Below are positions 58,195-64,000 of a stretch of 64,000 bases of DNA, one piece after another (position 1 is the first letter of the stretch; every line of letters begins with the position of its first letter). Source of the stretch: Takakia lepidozioides (taxonomy: Eukaryota; Streptophyta; Takakiopsida; Takakiales; Takakiaceae); assembly GCA_030704615.1 (NCBI GenBank), contig CM060734.1, positions 56,126,042-56,190,041 of the forward strand, written 5' to 3'. A program made the translations under genes and the position numbers. Under the pieces are notes generated by a model. That model saw only the letters and a list, made by a program, of their open reading frames with translations, was not told the origin of the DNA and did no database searches.

Positions 58195-59600
58195 GCAAAA
58201 ATATCCTCCATCCCTTAAGCTGCAAGAAAACAGCTTGTCCTCGCATCGACACTTGACCAATTTTTCATGATAATCACCAACTTGTCCAAAATTTGCACAC
58301 CTACCCTACATCACTGCAAACTAGTCAATATTCTAAGATTTTCTCTGTTTCAATTTGGGACCTTGGATTTGAAACTGCTAAGCCATAAATGCAACTTTAG
58401 AAAATCGTGTCTCATGATCTTTTTAACATACTAATGGAGATTTGACATCATTGACATTTACAGCTAGTCGACGATACAACAACAATTCAATTTCACCAGG
58501 GATAGACTGGCTTTCTCCAATCATGTTATTGTCCCCCACAATGAGTCATTGACAATGGCAGCCATAGGAGGAGGGTTATCTGCACACGCCCGGGGTTGAG
58601 ATATTTCCAAACTCGTACAAAAAGAGGCACGAATATCACCTGCTGGTCATACTCCTCGACCATTGCTCGAATTTTATCTTTGTCTGCATACTCCATTATG
58701 CACTTGAAGGCCTTTGAAACGTGGATCCACCTGCAAGGCAAGCATATTATGTGCATCAACAGCATTGAAACATGTTGCAAAGGCCAGAAACGGCTCCAAA
58801 AATTTGACCACTGCAAGCCCTATCCTAGCATACAAGATCTATATTTTTATGATAAAATTCCCTACATAAAATAGAAGGGATTGAAGGTTGCTCTAAATCT
58901 GTAATTTTGCTACAATCGAATATTGATTGTAAATTTAGCTGCAAATAAAGCATCTGACAACAACTAATAACCCCGAGTTTGGTTGAGAATGCATTGTTTC
59001 ACTACAGGGCCCAAGGTTTCGGTGACAGCCTTTGCAATCGCCCATCATGTGGATCCTGATGGCACTCTAGCCTATAGCTCAGAAGTCTGCCGACTGCAGC
59101 ACAGATTGATAGCACCAACACTATCTTGGAACATCACTATTTGGAAGCGAATCAAGTTTTCCACGGCCATTTTCAAGATTCTTGGCCACAAACCAATCTA
59201 CTTATATACAAGATTTCGTTCTTACCGCCCTTCCCCGACTTTTTGGTCCACATAATTGTTTTTTGTAAGGCGCTTTGTGCATCGAAGAAACTGAACTCCT
59301 TCATTAATATGCCAACACAAACTGCTTTGTCATTGGTGACATATTGACATGCTTGAACATGATGCCTATATCAAGACGACAAATGAGGAGGTAAATGCTG
59401 AACAAGAACAGATCTGGAGCTAGCAATATAAGGAGCTGCAGAAGAACCAGCGATTCTAGCATCCCCATAAACACATAGCACATGCTTGTACGTTTTTCGC
59501 GTTAAACGATCAAGCAACGGACGAGTACCACTTTTGCGCACGATAAAGGGAGCCAAAGCAGGGCCGGTAAGTGCCATTGGTGACGTTTGGGCAGCTTGGT
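58195..59600. other. Transposon-relic-like intergenic DNA
   Basis: Minus-strand fragments such as WIHVSKAFKCIMEYADKD (about 58,600-58,740) and VTNDKAVCVGILMKEFSF (about 59,270-59,330) look protein-derived but are broken by stops. They may belong to a DNA-transposon gene; no family can be fixed by eye. Confidence 0.3.
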
Positions 59601-59610
59601 GGGAGAATCT

Positions 59611-60045
59611 ATGGCGTCACCAGTAGCTCCAGAAACATATTCAGCGGCATCGAGAGAGAAGAAGGGGAAGAATTTTGTGGCCGAAGAAGAACGATAACTT
59701 TGCTGCTCTCCAGTGACACCGAATGGGCAGAAAAAACACAACATTCTGAGATAGAGTACAAGAGCACTACAACAACAATCGACCTGCTTGTGGTGCGGAG
59801 AGACCAGCCATGTCGTGGGGGATTATCAAACACGACGTCGCAAAAAACTGTGGCTAACTACCAAGCTGTTGTCGCTTGGTGTAAATCTGGAACATCTGCT
59901 GAGAACACCTTAGAGAAAGCTATTGAATTGTACTAGTCGAAGTACCCAAGAGCCCATAGCTTCACCTACATACATTGTTGGCTGGTTTGGAAGGATGTGC
60001 CTCGTTGGGCCGATACGCGAGAGGATGTTGCTGCCGCCATCACTG
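59611..60045 (+). pseudogene. SANT/Myb-like transposon-associated protein, frameshifted
   Basis: It starts MASPVAPETYSAASREKKGK and enters the FVAEEERLLC helix typical of the Myb/SANT-like proteins that accompany Harbinger-type transposons in plants. It then continues in other frames with IIKHDVAKNCG, YQAVVAWCKSGTSAENTLEK and FTYIHCWLVWKDVPRWADTR, the conserved tail of that family. At least two frameshifts. The family call is from recall of the motif order and is moderately secure. Confidence 0.5.
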
Positions 60046-60289
60046 CATCTCCATTAATGATGTTGAGCACCAACGAGCACCAACGCTGTGTAGGCTCCAG
60101 TTTGACGAGAACGGGCGGATCAAATTCGGAGTTGGCCGTTACTTGTTTTGGGGACCCGTCAAGTGGACCGTCACAGCCCACAATATTTGCAGGCCACCAC
60201 TGGAGATGCTTTTACAACTTTACAAGTCCGGCAATAAACAAGTTTCATAGAGGATCTAGTGTTATTCATAGCCAAATGGTTACTTGCCG

Positions 60290-60570
60290 ATATCATTAGT
60301 GGAGAATGCTTGGTTGCGACGAATAGTGATTGTGAGGCTGTGTGATCAGGTTAGGTTTCTTGGTATGAAGCAGCGTGTGCGAGAGCACATACCATCTCTC
60401 CATACGAAGGTGATGAAGAAATATATACTGTCGTTGCTTACATGTTATGCCACAACTTCGATTTGTGGATGGCCGGGTCATCAATCCTCACATGACCATA
60501 AACCTTTATGGGTGGACATTTAAAGGCTGTCACTATTCAACTTCAATTTGAGATTCTCCGGAGCAAGATT
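60290..60570 (+). pseudogene. hAT-like transposase fragment
   Basis: The sequence LVENAWLRRIVI, then REHIPSLHTKVMKKYILSLL and a broken FDLWM-like block match the start of the hAT transposase core (family pattern V-x-P-x-F-R, IP-x-L, FDLWMS). It has frame changes and no downstream catalytic region. It may belong to a chimeric relic with the SANT-like piece upstream. Confidence 0.45.
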
Positions 60571-61085
60571 CGGTCCAGATGGTCCTCATGTTTCGCTGGC
60601 CATTCCAATTTACTCCACGCGCCAACTTGGATATTGTGACGCCGATTACGCATATTTCCTTAATGTTGCAGCAATACAGACGTATGCTGCGTAATGGAGA
60701 ATTCAGTGGCACCTCTCTCAGGTATTGGTATCTCTACCCTTTCTTCGAACAAATAGCGATTTGGTATGTTCCCGATGTCGAGGTTCTGAATATAGGTTGT
60801 AGCAGATGAATAACAAGACTACGCCAATCATGGAGGATGCAGGTAGCTTGTAGTGTTAAGTTGTAGTTCTTTCAAGCTATGTCGTTTGGTAGTCTTGTTG
60901 ATACTAGCATTCTTAATACTCAGTGCAGGTGGAGCACTATCTGCGTATCTACGTGCTTGTCGAGGTCATCAATTAATGGTAGAACACTTAGAAATTCGCA
61001 TCCGCAGACCTCCATCTTCATGGTGATTTTGGCACTTTGGAATGCGGTGATGATGGGGATTCTAGTTCTTCTTGGGAAGAAATGA

Positions 61086-62590
61086 ATTGTCAAGCATTGA
61101 TACCAGTGGAGTGATGGCTGTAAAACATGCGGAGCGAGTATCAACAATAAACTAGTGGTCTGGTCTACATCCTTTTATCCAAAACCTAATTCGTTTGTGC
61201 ATTGATATCAACCTAGGTATCTCAGATCCGGGACCAGGCTGGTCTGTTCTTTAATGATACCATGGTTGATGCTAGACCAAACACTGGAACATACAAATAC
61301 AATACCATCTTCATGGAATCTATTTGTGGGAACCGAATCTTGTGGTAACTATGCCAATGTCTTTAGGTGGACTATGTTTCATTGACATCTCTCGAATCCT
61401 GAGGCACATACGAAACTAAAATTAAATGGATATATATCTATAGATATAGAAAAGATTTTGAAAATTTTAGAGAATTGCGCGTGTATAAAAGCCCAAAGAT
61501 AATTAAAAAAAGACAGTGACGCATGATGCTACCAACACATTTGTGACCTTCGATAAAAACCCTAGTTACATCTACAACATGCTCATTTTGCCGAGCTCCG
61601 AAACACCTAAAACTACTAACACCGCCACATGAACACTAACACCACATCAAAGCTTGGATATAGAGCACTAGGTGCCCCACCCAGACGATTCTACATTCAA
61701 ATACTTGTGTGTGGCAATATATTATTCTTCCGGGCGGGGCCACGTGTCTATGGCGAGGACTTTGTGCCCGGGCTAAAAAAAACAAGTGCAGAAAAGAAAC
61801 AGTAACTAATTTTACTTATCTATTTATTTTTAAATGTTAAATGTGATTAGGTTAGCATAAACTAGCCAAGGGAGATTAGGTTAATACGTTATTACCCACT
61901 CCACGCTAAATACGACCCCCAGTTAAAATCTTGGACTTTGTCGGCCCGGAAGTCGGGTGACTGACACGTGGCAACGATCGCAGAACATTCCCCGGCAAGC
62001 TCCGGCGAGTTGACCAGAGTAACGATAAACCGGGGCGTTGGTTAGCCAAGCGTGCGAGAGTGTTCGCAGAGCGTGTTTTGTGGGCTGCTTTGCACAGCGA
62101 CTGTCATCTCCCCACTGTAGCTGCCCCCCTCCCTCATATCTTTCTTTCTTGCCTTCCCCACCACCATCTCTCTGCGGTCCCATGCTAATCTCTCACCGTG
62201 CCACGGCTTTGTGATGCCAGTTTACAGATTTGCGTTTAGCAGTGAGACGGATTCCGTGGCAAAGCTTTGAGCTTTGCGAACTAAAGTATGCGGTTGTGAT
62301 TGAGAGTGAGGGTGGAGGAGCTCCAGATAGTAAAGCTGGGTAGGGGGAGAGGGAGAGAGAGGAAGAAGGGTGATGGAGATGACGTCCAGTATGCATACTG
62401 TTCGGTGGACCATGTGAGCTTGGTGGGATGAAAGTGTCTAGCAGCTCATTAGGTTGGTAAGCGGTCTTCTTGAGGAATCGTTGTGGTAGATTCGCTCTAG
62501 ACCATTGCATAGCTCTGGCAGCGGATTACTACTACCCCTGCCAAGCTGTGTGTCAGTCTCTCGTTCGGGTAACTGAAAGTTGAGAGTGGA
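61086..62590. other. Intergenic region and promoter side of the SBP gene
   Basis: AT-rich to about 61,900, then mixed sequence with C/T-rich (62,120-62,170) and GA-rich (62,340-62,370) tracts common in plant promoters and leaders. No gene is supportable. Confidence 0.35.
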
Positions 62591-63166
62591 GAAAGAAGTT
62601 CGGAGAGAAGGTGTCAGTAGGCCTTGTTGGTGGTTTCGGAGTGGGAGATGGAGAGAGACGCCTCCTCGAAGGCCGCCGTGCCTTCAGCGACCAGCTTTGC
62701 AGGGTGCACAGGTATACACAGCAAACTTCTGTGAGTTTGGAGAGTGACAGTGTATTGTTATTGCGAAGCCTTCAAAATGTTGCCAGGAAGTCGTTGACTG
62801 TGCATGAGCACTAGAAGCCAAATTTGGGCTGAGCATTCATTCCCTGGTTCGGTTTGAGGGTATGTCTCGCTCTGCCTTCCCGGTTATCGTACGGCCAATG
62901 TTTATAGAAGATGACTATCTGGCCTCGTTCCAACCAAGTTTACTGAGCCATTTCCATGCAAGTGAAGCAGTTAGCTGCAAGAAACTTTGAGTGGAGCCAA
63001 TCTGAGCATTCTAATCTTTTGCATGCATGCCTTGTCTTCCTCATCATCTATCCCTCAGTCGCTCTTTCCCACTTCTGATTTTGTTTGTCATCCCGCCTCT
63101 GGTAGCAGATTCTCCTCTAGTCTCGAAACAGCCAAAGCTAACGGTCATTTTCCCACAGTTGGAAGC
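62591..63166 (+). promoter_or_regulatory. Probable 5' UTR of the SBP-box gene, perhaps with an intron
   Basis: GA-rich leader followed by a T/C-rich stretch ending TTTTCCCACAG at 63,148-63,158, a good 3' splice site just upstream of the ATG. A leader intron ending there is plausible. The donor was not fixed. Confidence 0.35.
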
Positions 63167-64000
63167 ATGGAGTCTTTGAGAGCAAGCCATCGTCTTTCAT
63201 ATGCACGGCCGCACGACATGACCCTTAATCACACGAACATGAGTGGAGGAGTTCCAAGCCCCCCTGAAAATTGCTGGTCTACCTCAGCTTGGGATAATCA
63301 CGCTCCGACTGACGCAGGACGCATGGAGGAGAGTGCGGGAGGAGACTACAACACTGGCCGCATGGACTGGGATATCAAGTCCCATCCCTGGGACTGGGAG
63401 AACATCACGATGGTCTGCGGTGGCCGTTCGGGAGAGGGCCGCAGGTTGCCGGCGAGTGAGTGGGGGATCGGTGGATGCGCTGTTGTGACAGCTGATACCC
63501 CTGGAGGAGGAAGTGCTCCTTCTAAAGACTTTGGCTTTTCCATCAGTCTTGCATCAGAGACCAGTGCTCCTTCAGGAGTTTCTTCCGTCTCATCAGGCAT
63601 CCCAGGCTTGGCAGCGAGCAGGGGAGGTGGTGAGCACGACTTCTCATTGGTGAAGTGTGAACCGGACCTGGAGCAGGGAGGAGACGAGTCAGGTAGTGGA
63701 CCCACTCTGACCACGTCTGAACAGCAGAGAAGGCTTTTTCTGGGGCTGGCGGCACCTCCTGGCCCTGATCTCTGCGAGGGGGGCCAAGGAAATGGAGCTG
63801 ATGAGAATAAGCCCTCAGAATGTCACAGCAATGGGGGAAATGCAACACATGTGGTATCAGGGGATTCTTTGATGGGTTTGAAGCTTGGTAGACGCATCTA
63901 CTTTGAGGACTCAGGAGGGGGTGGAGGAGGGCAGAAGGGAGTTGCGTCCTCATCTTTCAATGCGTCACCTGCCTTAAAGAAGCAACGTTCGGCCTCTCCT
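63167..64000 (+). CDS. SPL: SBP-box (SQUAMOSA promoter-binding-like) transcription factor, 5' part
   Basis: An uninterrupted 278-codon frame from ATG at 63,167 to the window end. It carries landmarks of the region before the SBP domain: WDIKSHPWDWENI, SKDFGFSISLAS, MGLKLGRRIYFEDSGGGGGG and KKQRSASP. In plant SPL proteins this last block directly precedes the CQVEGC zinc-binding SBP domain, which should lie just beyond the edge. SPL factors bind GTAC cores and control phase change and reproductive development, often under miR156; no miR156 site is visible in this part. Family assignment is by motif order, without the diagnostic domain itself. Confidence 0.85.
   Translation, partial: MESLRASHRLSYARPHDMTLNHTNMSGGVPSPPENCWSTSAWDNHAPTDAGRMEESAGGDYNTGRMDWDIKSHPWDWENITMVCGGRSGEGRRLPASEWGIGGCAVVTADTPGGGSAPSKDFGFSISLASETSAPSGVSSVSSGIPGLAASRGGGEHDFSLVKCEPDLEQGGDESGSGPTLTTSEQQRRLFLGLAAPPGPDLCEGGQGNGADENKPSECHSNGGNATHVVSGDSLMGLKLGRRIYFEDSGGGGGGQKGVASSSFNASPALKKQRSASP

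Overview
The window looks like nuclear DNA of a seed-free land plant, with a fern or lycophyte most likely. Genes have many small GT-AG introns. Three genes have clear plant orthologues: a xyloglucan endotransglucosylase, an IAR1-type ZIP transporter and an SBP-box factor. PLS-class PPR debris is abundant. The chromodomain Ty3/gypsy element resembles the Tcn1-like group known from mosses, lycophytes and ferns. The species is an inference; no organelle or rDNA marker is present.

Layout. 1-1.8 kb: the 3' end of a decayed PPR gene on the minus strand with an associated repeat. 3.9-4.7 kb: an intact NDR1/HIN1-like membrane protein. 5.3-34.1 kb: one giant Mutator-like element (MULE) of about 28.8 kb, bounded by matching terminal inverted repeats of about 340-430 bp and an imperfect 9-bp target duplication. 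It carries a MULE transposase (DDE and SWIM), an Ulp1/C48 protease gene, a small zinc-finger gene, an acidic protein of unknown function and a small gene beside the right end. It also contains PPR fragments and nested insertions: a palindrome-rich element in an intron, a CACTA element in an exon, and a 7.6-kb Ty3/gypsy retrotransposon in the same exon, whose left LTR was hit by a 1.2-kb hAT-like element. Removing the CACTA and gypsy insertions with one copy of each target duplication restores the transposase frame exactly, so they landed in a once-continuous gene.

Across this MULE, introns, spacers and TIRs are full of a short degenerate motif, AGTC(T/C)GCTG, in both orientations and partly as 9-, 15- and 33-bp tandem repeats. 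Recognisable exons largely lack it. This resembles the target motifs of VANC anti-silencing proteins in Arabidopsis VANDAL MULEs and is the most interesting signal here.

34.1-46.2 kb is the host gene core. XTH (4 exons, 336 codons) and IAR1 (11 exons, 576 codons) lie on the plus strand, and both splice models close in frame with conserved catalytic or metal-binding motifs. 46-62 kb is mostly intergenic: a small MITE, a tRNA-like fragment, GC-rich modules, a perfectly delimited solo LTR (57,402-58,127, TSD cacta) inside a short tandem array, and decayed SANT-like and hAT-like transposon pieces. From 63,167 to the window end lies the first coding exon of an SBP-box transcription factor, cut before its zinc-binding domain.
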